This document shows positions 1 through 7,944 of a DNA stretch of 64,000 bases, in pieces. The stretch's first letter is position 1; each line of letters starts with the position of its first letter. A model generated the notes under the pieces. That model was not told the DNA's origin. It ran no database searches and worked only from the letters and a program-made list of their open reading frames with translations. This stretch comes from Prauserella alba (lineage in GTDB: Bacteria > Actinomycetota > Actinomycetes > Mycobacteriales > Pseudonocardiaceae), in the NCBI RefSeq assembly GCF_024171735.1, contig NZ_JAMTCH010000003.1, positions 360,841 to 424,840 on the forward strand, given 5' to 3'. Position numbers and translations under genes: made by a program.

Positions 1-255
1 CCTGGCTCGACTGCTGCCGCCGCCGGACGCCGAGTAGCCCGCCACGCCCGGTGCCGACGGTCGAGGCCGTCGATCCACGGTGCCATTCGCGGTGCCGTTC
101 GCGGAGCGGTCTGTGCACACACGTTCGCGTCGCACCACGGCGCGGGCCTGTGCGGGCGCGGGCGGTGCCCTTCTGGCCCGGCCGTGGTGCGGTTCAGCGC
201 GAAGTCGCCCCGGGTATGCGTCGTCCGAGTCGACCGTCCCCGGCGCGGAGAGCTC

Positions 256-990
256 TCAGATCTGCGCGGCGCCGCCGTCGGCCGCGAGCTCGGAACCGTT
301 GACGTAACTCGACGCGTTCGAAGCCAGGAAAGTGGCGGCGGCAGCGATCTCCTCGGGTGTGCCGAGCCTGCCCAGCGGGGTGGCTTCCTCGGCCTGTTCC
401 CGTGCTTCCGCGGGGACGAGGTCGAGCAGCCCCGGAGTGGGCACCGTGCCCGGAGAGAGCACGTTGACCCGGAAGTCGTACTGCCGCGCACTGTGGGCCC
501 AGCCGCGGGCCAGGTTCCGCACCGCGGCCTTCGTCGCTGCGTAGATCTCGAGGCCGTACGGAGGGCGCGTCGCCGCACTCGAGCCGGTCAAGATGATCGA
601 TGCCCCAGGGCGAAGCAGCGGCAATGCCTTTTGGACAGTGAAGACGGTTCCCTTGACGTTGGTGGCGAACAGGGCGTCGACCTGCTCCTCGGTGACCTCG
701 CCGAACACGGTCTCGATGCCGATACCGGCATTGGCGACCACGATGTCCACGTGCCCGGCCTGTTCCCGGACGGTGTCGTAGAGCGCGTCGAGGTCGGACG
801 GTACGGCGGAATCGCAGACCACGGCGGTCGCGTTCGCGCCGAGCTCGACGATGGCGTCGTCGAGTGCCTCCTTGCGACGGCCGGTGATGAACACCGTGGC
901 GCCCTCCTCGCAGAACGCGTGTGCGATCGCGAGCCCGATACCGCTGCTGCCGCCGGTCACCACTGCGACCTTGCCCGTCAGGACGGCCAC
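256..990 (-). CDS. SDR family NAD(P)-dependent oxidoreductase
   Basis: Short-chain dehydrogenase/reductase of 244 aa, normal length for a classical SDR. The N-terminus carries the Rossmann dinucleotide motif TGGSSGIG (about residues 10-17), the NAG motif (VVANAGIG) lies near residue 87, and the catalytic Tyr-x-x-x-Lys is seen as Y-A-A-T-K around residue 155. It is a soluble oxidoreductase; the substrate cannot be read from sequence. I chose the GTG start at 990 because GAGGAGGT sits 7 nt upstream; the frame stays open further upstream, but those codons do not resemble an SDR N-terminus. It is divergent from the NLP-like gene at 1262. Confidence 0.9.
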   Translation of the reverse strand: MAVLTGKVAVVTGGSSGIGLAIAHAFCEEGATVFITGRRKEALDDAIVELGANATAVVCDSAVPSDLDALYDTVREQAGHVDIVVANAGIGIETVFGEVTEEQVDALFATNVKGTVFTVQKALPLLRPGASIILTGSSAATRPPYGLEIYAATKAAVRNLARGWAHSARQYDFRVNVLSPGTVPTPGLLDLVPAEAREQAEEATPLGRLGTPEEIAAAATFLASNASSYVNGSELAADGGAAQI

Positions 991-1144
991 GCCGCCCACC
1001 TCCTCAAGTTGTTGACCAGTACGTCCATAACTCTGCCCGATCTGGACCGCACGGTCAATAATGGTGATGTGCGACTCCGTGATCACGCCGAGGTGTGGTT
1101 CGTCGCCTCGCTGCCGGTCGATCACCTGGGGCGGATGGGCCGTT

Positions 1145-1178
1145 GGGGTGGTTCGGACAATGGGGTGGTTCGGGCAAG
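1145..1178. repeat. two 17-bp direct repeats in the divergent SDR/NLP promoter region
   Basis: Two adjacent 17-bp copies (1145-1161 and 1162-1178) share GGGGTGGTTCGG followed by (A/G)CAA(T/G), with two mismatches. They lie between the divergent starts at 990 and 1262, the usual place for an activator or repressor site, but no regulator gene is adjacent. Function is unknown. Confidence 0.45.
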
Positions 1179-1261
1179 GTGTCGACCATGGTCGGTTGTT
1201 CGCGCGTCCGGCCCGCTGGTTGGCTGCCTGCCGATCATCGATCCGGCAGAGAGGACCTCCG

Positions 1262-2146
1262 ATGGCCCCGGCCGAGTCCGCCCGACCGTCCCCCTCTTCG
1301 ACACCGCGACCCACGACGCAGCTTCCGCGATCGCAGTTTCCCCATTCGCAACTTCCCGATTCGCAGCGACCGCTGCCGTCACGGCGCCGGTTCGCGCGGG
1401 CGGTGAAGACGCTCGCGGCGACGGTGCTGCTGCTCGTCGTGCCCATGGCGGGGGTGGCCTACGCCGACCCGCCCGCCGCGTTGCCCGCGAACCACGCCGA
1501 GGCCGACGGCCGATGGCAGCCGGCGTTCGACTACGACACCGACGGCTGCTATCCGACGCCCGCGATCGGTCCCGACGGCGCCCTGAACGAGGGACTCGAC
1601 AACTCGGGCGCCTTGAACGGCAACTGCCGCGACGCCTCCGATCTGGACAACACGAACTCCTACTCGCGGTCCACGTGCGACGGTGACTGGTGCGCCTACC
1701 TGTACGACCTGTACTTCGAGAAGGATCAGGCCGTTCCCGGACTCGACGCGTTCGGCCACCGGCACGACATCGAGCACGTCGTCGTCTGGGTCCGTGGTGG
1801 CGACAGCGCCGAGTACGTGTCGGTGTCGGCGCACGGCGACTACTCGACCCACCCGGCCTCCGAGATGCAGTGGGAGGGCACGCACCCGAAGATCGTCTAC
1901 CACAAGGACGGCGCCGGTACGCACTGCTTCCGGCTCGCCTCCACAGGCGACGAACCGCCCGAGAACCATTACGGCACCTGGCAATACCCGGACCTGGTGA
2001 GCTGGGAACACTTCCCCGATGGCATCCGTGACACCCTCACCGGCGCCGATTTCGGGAGCGCGAGCCTGGCGATCTCCGACGGCGCCTTCGCCGGCAACCT
2101 CGAGAAGGCCAAGCCCGAGGACATCGTCTTCGACCCGCACGTGTGA
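1262..2146 (+). CDS. secreted NPP1/NLP family (necrosis- and ethylene-inducing-like) protein
   Basis: A 294-aa exported protein. Residues about 40-70 form an Arg-rich n-region, a hydrophobic core (LAATVLLLVVPMAGVAYA) and an Ala-x-Ala cleavage site before DPPAA. The mature part resembles the NPP1 family: the conserved heptapeptide GHRHDWE appears as GHRHDIE at residues 165-171, followed by the beta-strand VVVWV, and the metal-binding H, D and E are kept. NLPs of plant-associated microbes bind sphingolipids and permeabilise plant membranes; many bacterial and saprophytic copies are not proven toxic. The ATG at 1262 has AGAGGA upstream and gives a sensible signal peptide; the longer upstream frame is rejected. 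Four to six Cys residues suggest disulfides. Confidence 0.85.
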   Translation: MAPAESARPSPSSTPRPTTQLPRSQFPHSQLPDSQRPLPSRRRFARAVKTLAATVLLLVVPMAGVAYADPPAALPANHAEADGRWQPAFDYDTDGCYPTPAIGPDGALNEGLDNSGALNGNCRDASDLDNTNSYSRSTCDGDWCAYLYDLYFEKDQAVPGLDAFGHRHDIEHVVVWVRGGDSAEYVSVSAHGDYSTHPASEMQWEGTHPKIVYHKDGAGTHCFRLASTGDEPPENHYGTWQYPDLVSWEHFPDGIRDTLTGADFGSASLAISDGAFAGNLEKAKPEDIVFDPHV

Positions 2147-2224
2147 CGAGACGTCACCATCGCGACACCGGGTGTGCCGTGGCGTTCACCCGGTCGTCGC
2201 GGTGATGCTCTACTCTGCGCGGCT

Positions 2225-2848
2225 ATGAGCACACCCGACAACAACGTCGACGCCCCGACGACGAAGTTCGATTCCGGCAGGTTCGACGGATCCGGTTACA
2301 GCCAGCCGGAAAGCGACAGCATGCTCGCCGACGTCGAGGAAACCGCCCCCGAACCCGACCGCTGGCACGCCGGGCTGGACGTCGGCCTGCTCGTGCTGCG
2401 GCTGGGGCTCGCCGCGGTGATGGGCGCGCACGGTCTGCAGAAGCTGTTCGGCCTGTTCGACGGCCCCGGCATCGGTGGTTTCGCGGACGCGTTGTCCGGC
2501 ATGGGCTACACGGGCCAGACGACGCTGCTCGCCTGGATCACCGCCGTCGCGGAGACCGGCGGCGCACTGCTGCTGGCGGTCGGCCTGTTCACGCCACTCG
2601 GCGCGGCCGCGATCCTCGGAGTCACGGTCAACATCGTCGTCGCGAAATTCCAGCTCGGTGGCGGCTTCTTCGAGGTCGAGTTCGATCTCACGCTCGCGCT
2701 CGTGGCGCTGGCACTGCTGTTCACCGGAGCAGGCCGCATCGCCGTCGACAAGAACACCCCGTGGCGCCGCAAGCCCGGTGCGTTCGGCCTGTTCGGACTA
2801 CTCCTCGCCGCGGCAGCCTCCATTGTGGTCATCGTGATGTTCCGCTGA
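2225..2848 (+). CDS. DoxX family membrane protein
   Basis: A 207-aa protein with a polar N-terminal extension of about 50 residues and then four hydrophobic segments typical of DoxX: LDVGLLVLRLGLAAVMGAHGLQKLF, an AWITAVAETGGALLLAVGLF helix, a GAAAILGVTVNIVVAKF helix, and LALVALALLFTGAG, plus a C-terminal hydrophobic segment. DoxX proteins are inner-membrane proteins of uncertain biochemical role, linked in mycobacteria to oxidative-stress complexes. It starts at ATG 2225, 78 nt after the NLP gene, and is convergent with ilvD across a perfect palindrome. Confidence 0.85.
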   Translation: MSTPDNNVDAPTTKFDSGRFDGSGYSQPESDSMLADVEETAPEPDRWHAGLDVGLLVLRLGLAAVMGAHGLQKLFGLFDGPGIGGFADALSGMGYTGQTTLLAWITAVAETGGALLLAVGLFTPLGAAAILGVTVNIVVAKFQLGGGFFEVEFDLTLALVALALLFTGAGRIAVDKNTPWRRKPGAFGLFGLLLAAAASIVVIVMFR

Positions 2849-2933
2849 GTCCCGGCCCCCGCCCGGCCGGGCCCGTGAGCGCACTCACGCACGGCATTGC
2901 CCGCGCGTGAGTCCGCCCGGGACCGGCGGGCTC

Positions 2934-2983
2934 GCAACGCGAAACGGCGCCGCACCCCGGGGTGCGGCGCCGTTTCGCGTTGC
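2934..2983. terminator. perfect 50-bp palindrome, bidirectional terminator of doxX and ilvD
   Basis: Two perfectly complementary 25-nt arms (2934-2958 and 2959-2983) meet with no spacer. The element sits between the convergent DoxX and ilvD stop codons, 7 bp from the ilvD stop. There is no T-tract on either side, as in many actinobacterial hairpin terminators. Confidence 0.8.
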
Positions 2984-2989
2984 CATGGG

Positions 2990-4834
2990 TCACGCGCCCA
3001 GGTCGCGCACCGCTCCACGGTCGGCCGACGTCGCCATCGTGGCGTAGGCCCGCAGCGCCGTGGTCACCGGACGCTGCCGTTCGGCCGGCTGCCACGGACG
3101 CTCACTGGCATCCATCTTGGCCCGTCGTTCGGCCAGCACCTCGTCGTCGACGAGCAGCTCGAGGGAACGCTCGTGGACGTCGATGCGGATCGGGTCGCCG
3201 TCCTCCACCAGGCCGATCGTGCCGCGGTCGGCGGCTTCGGGGGAGATGTGGCCGACCGAGATCCCCGACGAGCCGCCGGAGAAACGCCCGTCGGTGATCA
3301 GTGCGCACACCTTGCCCAGGCCCGCGCCCTTGAGAAACGCCGTCGGGTGCAGCATCTCCTGCATGCCGGGCCCGCCGGACGGTCCTTCGTAGCGGACGAC
3401 GATCACGTCGCCGGGCTGCACCTGCTTGCCGAGAATCGCCGAGACGGCTTCCTCCTGGCTTTCGACGACCCGTGCGGGGCCTTCGAAGTGCCACAGCTCC
3501 TCGTCGATACCCGCGGACTTGATCACCGCGCCGTTCTCGGCGAGGTTGCCGCGCAGCACGGCCAGGCCGCCGTCGGCGGTGTAGGCGTGTTCGACGTCGC
3601 GGATGCAGCCGCCTGCGGCGTCGGTGTCCAACGACGACCACCGGTTCTCGGTCGAGAAGGCCTGTGTGGTGCGCACCCCGCCCGGTGCGGCGTGGAAGAG
3701 CTCGACGGCCTCCTCCGACGGCGACTCGGCGCGGATATCCCATGTGGACAGCCACCGTTCCATCGACGGCGAATGCACCGACGCGACGCCCGTGTTGAGG
3801 AGACCGCCGCGATACAGTTCGCCGAGGATCGCGGGGATTCCACCGGCCCGGTGCACGTCCTCCATGTGGTAGTCCGAGTTGGGCGCCACTTTGGACAAAC
3901 AGGGCACGGATCGGCCGATCCGGTCGATGTCGCCGATCGTGAAGTCGATCTCGCCCTCCTCGGCGGCGGCGAGGACGTGCAGCACGGTGTTGGTCGACCC
4001 GCCCATCGCCATGTCGAGCGCCATGGCGTTCTCGAACGCCTCCCTCGAGGCGATGGTGCGGGGGAGGGCGGATTCGTCGTCCTCGCCGTACCAGCGGCGC
4101 GCCAGGTCGACGACGGTGCGGCCCGCGTTCTCGAACAGTGCCCGGCGCGCGGCGTGCGTGGCGAGCGTCGAACCGTTGCCCGGCAGCGACAGGCCGAGCG
4201 CCTCGGTCAGGCAGTTCATCGAGTTCGCGGTGAACATGCCCGAGCACGATCCGCAGGTCGGGCACGCCGACCGTTCGACCTCGGACAGGCCCTTCTCGTC
4301 GACCGCGTCGTTCGCCGACGCCGAGATCGTCGTGATCAGATCGCTCGACGGGTGCGCGACGCCGTCCACGACGACCGCCTTGCCGGCCTCCATCGGGCCG
4401 CCGGAGACGAACACGGTCGGGATGTTCAGGCGCATGGCGGCGTTGAGCATGCCGGGCGTGATCTTGTCGCAGTTGGAGATGCACACGAGCGCGTCCGCCT
4501 GGTGCGCGTTGACCATGTACTCCACGGAGTCGGAGATGATCTCGCGCGAGGGCAGCGAGTAGAGCATGCCCGAGTGGCCCATGGCGATGCCGTCGTCGAC
4601 CGCGATCGTGTGGAACTCGCGCGCTACGCCGCCCGCCTCGGCGACCGCCTCGGCCACGATTCCGCCGAGATCCTTGAGGTGGACGTGACCGGGGACGAAC
4701 TGCGTGTACGAGTTGGCGATCGCGACGATCGGCTTACCGAAGTCGCTGTCGGTCATCCCGGTCGCTCGCCACAGGGAACGTGCCCCGGCGGCGTTGCGGC
4801 CGTGGGTGGTGGTACGGGAACGCAGAGCAGGCAT
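2990..4834 (-). CDS. ilvD: dihydroxy-acid dehydratase IlvD
   Basis: Cytosolic iron-sulfur enzyme that dehydrates 2,3-dihydroxy-isovalerate and 2,3-dihydroxy-3-methylvalerate to the 2-keto acids, the third common step of valine/isoleucine synthesis. It is 614 aa, normal for the long IlvD form. Family signatures are clear: the Cys of [11 protein letters not shown] (about 122-132), [19 protein letters not shown] (about 190-208) supplying cluster cysteines, and GRFSGGSSG near the C-terminus. The ATG at 4834 follows a TAACCT box by 7 nt, suggesting a leaderless mRNA. It is separate from ilvBNC (about 3.5 kb away) and next to a putative branched-chain amino-acid exporter. Confidence 0.97.
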   Translation of the reverse strand: MPALRSRTTTHGRNAAGARSLWRATGMTDSDFGKPIVAIANSYTQFVPGHVHLKDLGGIVAEAVAEAGGVAREFHTIAVDDGIAMGHSGMLYSLPSREIISDSVEYMVNAHQADALVCISNCDKITPGMLNAAMRLNIPTVFVSGGPMEAGKAVVVDGVAHPSSDLITTISASANDAVDEKGLSEVERSACPTCGSCSGMFTANSMNCLTEALGLSLPGNGSTLATHAARRALFENAGRTVVDLARRWYGEDDESALPRTIASREAFENAMALDMAMGGSTNTVLHVLAAAEEGEIDFTIGDIDRIGRSVPCLSKVAPNSDYHMEDVHRAGGIPAILGELYRGGLLNTGVASVHSPSMERWLSTWDIRAESPSEEAVELFHAAPGGVRTTQAFSTENRWSSLDTDAAGGCIRDVEHAYTADGGLAVLRGNLAENGAVIKSAGIDEELWHFEGPARVVESQEEAVSAILGKQVQPGDVIVVRYEGPSGGPGMQEMLHPTAFLKGAGLGKVCALITDGRFSGGSSGISVGHISPEAADRGTIGLVEDGDPIRIDVHERSLELLVDDEVLAERRAKMDASERPWQPAERQRPVTTALRAYATMATSADRGAVRDLGA

Positions 4835-4841
4835 GCTGCCC

Positions 4842-4847
4842 AGGTTA
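4842..4847 (-). promoter_or_regulatory. -10 box of ilvD (leaderless type)
   Basis: TAACCT on the minus strand ends 7 nt before the ilvD ATG, so transcription would begin at or next to the start codon. No convincing Shine-Dalgarno sequence is seen upstream of the ATG. The -35 region is weak. Confidence 0.5.
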
Positions 4848-4954
4848 CGCCCGGGGTCTCATGGCGTGGACAGGTGTCGGCCCGACATGCGGTGATCGCC
4901 GCGTGGGCGGGTCCGGCATGTGGGAACGCGGGCGGAGTGGTTGCGGTGAGCGGG

Positions 4955-6187
4955 TCAGGAGCGCACGCGCGCCCGTCGGCGGCGTCCTGCGCACCAGGCG
5001 AGGCAGCAGGCCGCCACGGCGACGCCGTACAGGCTGCGCGTCCCGGACTGGACGAGCGATGCGGCCATGACGACCAGCAGCAGCGCGCCCGCGGCGGTGC
5101 GGACCGTGAACCCGTACAGCCGGACGTAGCCCACGATGCACACCGCATAGATGAGCACGAACACGGCGCTGCTCGCGGCGAGCGCGTCGACGGTCAGGTG
5201 CTGGTTCGACAGCAGGACGGCCAGCGTGACGGAGAACAGTGCGCCCATCGTCACCAGCGGAGCGGGCGTTCGGCGCGGCAGCGTGCCGTCGGCGGTCGCG
5301 AGGCTGAGCACGGTGCCCAGTCCGCGGACCCACGCGGCGGCGTTGATGAGCATCGCGGACACGGCCACGACGGCGACGATCACGGGCACGGGCGGGGTTT
5401 GCGCGATCTGCAGCAGACCGGCGACCGGGTCGACGTCCGAGCGGGGGACGCTCAGCGCGACGGTCACGGTGAGCGCCACGGCGAAGAAGCCGTACAGCGC
5501 CAGGGCGGCGATGCTGACCGGCAGAAAATCCCGACGTGGCTCCCGCAGTTCGCGGGCCAGGAACGTCAGGTTCTCGAAGCCGACGAAGGCCCAGAACGCC
5601 AGAAGTACGCCCGGCAGCAGGACTTCGGCCGTCTCGGTGCCGGGGACGAGGTCGACCGACGTGGGGTGCGAATCGGAGGATCCCAGCGTGCCGAGGAGGA
5701 CGAGGGCGACGCCGGTCACCGTCAGTGCCGCACTGCCCGCGAGCTGGGTCCACTGCTTGGCGCCGGCGCCGTGAGCGCTGATCAGTAGTGCGGTGAGCAG
5801 CAGTGCCGCAGCGACCACTCCGGTCGCGCCGGGGACGCCGAGGCCGCGTTCGACGTAGCGGCCGGCCACGATGCAGCCCGTCGGCAGGCCGAGGACGACG
5901 ACGAACAGGAACATCAGTGGCATGGCCCGGCCGATGGTGTCGCCGAGGCCGCGGGTCACGAGTGCTTGGAGCGCGTCACCGTTCGGGGACAGTCGCACGG
6001 TGTCGCGGAACATGACGAGCATCGGCACGCACAGCACGCCGGAGAGGAGCCACACGAGCAGGCTCGCCGGACCGGTCTCGGCGTAGACCGCCGACGGCAG
6101 GCTGAGGATGCCCGAGCCCGCGATCGAGCCGAACGCGAGGGGAATCGCAGCGACCCTGCCCAGTCCGCGATGTCCTGTTCCGGTCAT
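4955..6187 (-). CDS. APC superfamily amino-acid permease/exporter (YjeH-like)
   Basis: A 410-aa polytopic membrane protein with about 11-12 hydrophobic helices. Helix 1 carries the APC signature GSIAGSGILSLPS (about residues 19-31), the unwound substrate-binding segment of the LeuT/AdiC fold. Length and the Gly-Ser-Gly-Ile-Leu motif resemble YjeH of E. coli, which exports methionine and branched-chain amino acids; the substrate here is inferred from that and from its place between ilvD and ilvBNC. It is divergent from the MarR gene at 6213 with only 25 bp between the start codons, so the regulator very likely controls it. A TTGACA box (6217-6222, minus) lies inside the shared palindrome. Confidence 0.88.
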   Translation of the reverse strand: MTGTGHRGLGRVAAIPLAFGSIAGSGILSLPSAVYAETGPASLLVWLLSGVLCVPMLVMFRDTVRLSPNGDALQALVTRGLGDTIGRAMPLMFLFVVVLGLPTGCIVAGRYVERGLGVPGATGVVAAALLLTALLISAHGAGAKQWTQLAGSAALTVTGVALVLLGTLGSSDSHPTSVDLVPGTETAEVLLPGVLLAFWAFVGFENLTFLARELREPRRDFLPVSIAALALYGFFAVALTVTVALSVPRSDVDPVAGLLQIAQTPPVPVIVAVVAVSAMLINAAAWVRGLGTVLSLATADGTLPRRTPAPLVTMGALFSVTLAVLLSNQHLTVDALAASSAVFVLIYAVCIVGYVRLYGFTVRTAAGALLLVVMAASLVQSGTRSLYGVAVAACCLAWCAGRRRRARVRS

Positions 6188-6205
6188 GCGACAAGTCGAC
6201 TAGAA

Positions 6206-6221
6206 TGACAACATGTTGTCA
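6206..6221. promoter_or_regulatory. perfect 16-bp palindrome, MarR operator overlapping both promoters
   Basis: TGACAACATGTTGTCA is a perfect dyad in the 25-bp gap between the APC permease and the MarR gene. It includes the MarR ATG (6213-6215) and the TTGACA-like -35 of the permease, and abuts a TAGAAT -10 box (6201-6206) of marR. Binding here would block both genes, as expected for MarR autoregulation. Confidence 0.75.
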
Positions 6222-6701
6222 AGTAGGAGTGGGTCGTCGTCCGGCGATGCGTCCCGGTCCGGTTCCTCGTCGGCCAAGGCGCGGGCGTACCGTGCGCTGA
6301 TCGCGGACGTGTACGAACTCGCCGCGGTGAGCCGTCGGATCAGTGAGGCGGACGCGGCCGCGCGCGGCGTGACCGTCGCGCAGTGGCACGTGCTCAGCGT
6401 GTTGTCCGGCGGCGACGCGACGGTGCCGGAGATCGCGTCCCGGCTCGGACTCACCCGGCAGGCCGTGCAACGCGTGGCGGGTGAACTCGTGGGTGCGGGC
6501 CTGGCCGCCCGTCACGACAATCCGGAGCACGCACGCTCATCGCTGTACCGGGCGACCGAGGCGGGCCTGGGCAGGCTCGAGCAGTTGATCGCCGACACCG
6601 ATGCGCCGCGTGCGGAGGCCGTGTCGGCCGTGTCGGTCGACGAGCTCCGTGCGGCACGGAACACGCTCCGCGCCGTGTTGACGGGCCTCGGCGGCGATTG
6701 A
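6213..6701 (+). CDS. MarR family transcriptional regulator
   Basis: A 162-aa winged-helix regulator: dimerisation helix about 24-48, helix-turn-helix TVPEIASRLGLTRQAVQRVAGELVGAGL at about 70-97, wing with a DNPEHARSS turn at about 102-110, and a C-terminal dimer helix. It is preceded by a Ser/Gly-rich N-terminal stretch. The ATG lies 6 nt after TAGAAT and within the operator palindrome, so the mRNA is probably leaderless; a downstream start is the alternative. It is divergent from the APC transporter, most likely its repressor, with a small amino acid or related metabolite as the likely ligand (inference). Confidence 0.88.
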   Translation: MLSSRSGSSSGDASRSGSSSAKARAYRALIADVYELAAVSRRISEADAAARGVTVAQWHVLSVLSGGDATVPEIASRLGLTRQAVQRVAGELVGAGLAARHDNPEHARSSLYRATEAGLGRLEQLIADTDAPRAEAVSAVSVDELRAARNTLRAVLTGLGGD

Positions 6702-6723
6702 GGCGGTGGCGGGCGGCTCGGCG

Positions 6724-7428
6724 TCAGGCCGGGCTCGTCGGCCGGCCCGCCTCGTCGGTGCCCTCGGAGGAGGGTTCGGGGGCGCGGTCGGTTCCGTGGG
6801 CAGTGTCGGTTCCGTGAGTGCGGTCGGTTCCGTGTGCGGGGTCGGTTCCGTGTGCGGGGTCGGTTCCAGACCCGACGTCGTCGGCGCCGGCGCCGTTCGT
6901 GGAGTCGCTGTCGCTCGTGGAGTCGCTGTCGCTCGTGGAGTCGCTGTCCTTCGTGGACCCGGCGTCGTCTGTCAGTGCGCCGGACGGGTCGGGAATGCGG
7001 CCGCCGGACAGCAGTGACAGCACCGGCACGTGATGCAGGCGGACATAGGGGAGCCGGACGGGCGTGCCGTCGGTCGGAACCGCGCGGATCATGGCCTTTT
7101 CCGTGATCGACAGACCCGAGAGTTCCTCCCAGCGCATCGAGCGCGTTCCCGTGAGGGTGCGGACGGTCAGTCCGTCCGGGGTGGCCGTCGTGCGGACGCG
7201 CACCACCCAGACCACGACCGCGATCGGGATCAGGTACAGCAACTGCAGCCCGGGTGCGCTGAACGCGATCGGGGTGACGCAGAACAGCAGGATCGGGACG
7301 GTCAGCAGGGAGGCAGCCGGGACGCGGAACACGGCACGGCGCTGTTTGCGCACGACCTGTTCGTCACGGGCCTGCCGCTCGCCGACCTGGGTACCGGACT
7401 GCTGCGGGTCACCTGATTCGTCTGCCAC
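6724..7428 (-). CDS. PH-domain membrane protein (Cfp6/Rv3004 type) with repetitive C-terminal tail
   Basis: A 234-aa protein with two adjacent hydrophobic segments (about 30-70), then a bacterial PH-like domain (TATPDGLTVRTLTGTRSMRWEELSGL, about 75-105). Its place upstream of and divergent from ilvB matches cfp6 (Rv3004) beside ilvB1 in M. tuberculosis, where the protein is only about 112 aa. The last 100 residues or so are extra: acidic SDSDST repeats, then THGTD/AHGTD repeats, both encoded by exact 18-bp DNA repeats. The PH part probably faces the cytoplasm at the membrane; its function is not established. The GTG start at 7428 gives the expected N-terminus but has a weak ribosome site; 7551 is the next upstream alternative. 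Confidence 0.75.
   Translation of the reverse strand: MADESGDPQQSGTQVGERQARDEQVVRKQRRAVFRVPAASLLTVPILLFCVTPIAFSAPGLQLLYLIPIAVVVWVVRVRTTATPDGLTVRTLTGTRSMRWEELSGLSITEKAMIRAVPTDGTPVRLPYVRLHHVPVLSLLSGGRIPDPSGALTDDAGSTKDSDSTSDSDSTSDSDSTNGAGADDVGSGTDPAHGTDPAHGTDRTHGTDTAHGTDRAPEPSSEGTDEAGRPTSPA
6790..6957 (-). repeat. two runs of 18-bp tandem repeats in the PH-domain gene tail
   Basis: GGTTCC recurs at 6790, 6808, 6826, 6844 and 6862, an exact 18-bp period, and GTCGCTG recurs at 6904, 6922 and 6940 with the same period. On the coding (minus) strand these encode six-residue units of the THGTDP/AHGTDP and SDSDST types. The repeats keep the frame and so can change copy number without truncating the protein. 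Confidence 0.85.
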
Positions 7429-7566
7429 ACCTCGATGGTGCCACCGCAGGGTGACCTTCCGGCATTGCGGGCGGCATCTGCGCAGGGTGAACAGTGCCGC
7501 ACGGGCGTCACCGGAGGCGTGGGACGTGGCGGACGAGCCAGGGGTCGGCACCCGAGTCGCGGTTCA

Positions 7567-7692
7567 CGGCCCCCCGGATCCGAAACACGGCCCCCCGGAT
7601 CCGAAACACGGTCCCCTGGGGCCGCAACACGATCCCCGGGATCTGCAACACGGCCCCCTGGATTCGCAACACGATCCCCTGGGTTCGCAACA
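7567..7692. repeat. six-copy 21-bp tandem repeat array upstream of the ilvB leader
   Basis: Six consecutive 21-bp units start at 7567, 7588, 7609, 7630, 7651 and 7672. Each begins CG(G/A)(C/T)CCCC and ends CCGAAACA or CGCAACA; units 1 and 2 are identical. The array fills the gap between the PH-domain gene start and the ilvB leader promoter. The same unit recurs at 45055 (opposite orientation) and 46517. Confidence 0.9.
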
Positions 7693-7785
7693 CGGCGGAG
7701 AGGTGGCGTGGGCGGCCGTCCGGATGCTCCGGGTGTCCGCTGATTGGATCAGTGTTCCAGTATTCGGAATCACTATCCCGCAGAG

Positions 7786-7815
7786 TTGACACTCGGATGG
7801 CGATCCGACTACCGT
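7786..7815 (+). promoter_or_regulatory. ilvBNC leader promoter
   Basis: TTGACA (7786-7791) and TACCGT (7810-7815) are separated by 18 bp. The -10 ends 7 nt before the GTG of the leader peptide, so the leader is probably translated from a leaderless transcript. Confidence 0.6.
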
Positions 7816-7822
7816 CACCGCT

Positions 7823-7882
7823 GTGACACCGCAGACGATTCTCGTACTTCCCAAGCGCGTTGACGCCGAGAGCGACGCTTAG
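7823..7882 (+). CDS. ilvL: ilvBNC attenuator leader peptide
   Basis: A 19-residue reading frame opening with GTG: M-T-P-Q-T-I-L-V-L-P-K-R-V-D-A-E-S-D-A. The run Ile-Leu-Val-Leu at residues 6-9 and another Val at 13 are what a branched-chain amino-acid attenuator needs: ribosome stalling there would report low charged tRNA-Ile/Leu/Val. The stop codon is followed within 40 nt by a hairpin with a T6 run. Leader-peptide attenuation of ilv operons is known in actinobacteria; this instance is read from sequence. Confidence 0.75.
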   Translation: MTPQTILVLPKRVDAESDA

Positions 7883-7944
7883 GAAGCCGCCTCTGCATCA
7901 ACGCGCGACCCTCGTACGGCCACCCCGGTCGGCGGGGGTTTTTT
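7855..7944 (+). terminator. ilvBNC transcription attenuator
   Basis: A long-range stem pairs GCGCGTTGA (7855-7863, inside the leader peptide) with TCAACGCGC (7898-7906). It is followed by a short GC hairpin (ACCCC at 7922-7926 with GGGGT at 7935-7939) and six T residues (7939-7944), a classic intrinsic terminator. Stalling on the leader codons would mask the left arm of the first stem. The exact antiterminator pairing needs folding. Confidence 0.75.

Noticed and set aside
2-37. Short open frame LARLLPPPDAE ending in TAG at the left edge
   Set aside because: It could be the C-terminus of an upstream gene, but 11 codons are too few to support a call.
184-1686. 500-codon plus-strand open frame
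   Set aside because: Antisense to the SDR gene and out of frame with the NLP gene; composition typical of a shadow.
2897-5788. 963-codon plus-strand open frame
   Set aside because: Antisense shadow of ilvD and the APC permease, with no family motifs.
7567-7692. CRISPR array
   Set aside because: The 21-bp units are contiguous, with no unique spacers and no cas genes; the other arrays fail for the same reason.
7508-7792. 94-codon minus-strand frame with a seven-residue repeat across the 21-bp array
   Set aside because: A 21-bp unit lacking stops is always open in a frame, so the open frame is no evidence for a protein; there is no ribosome site.
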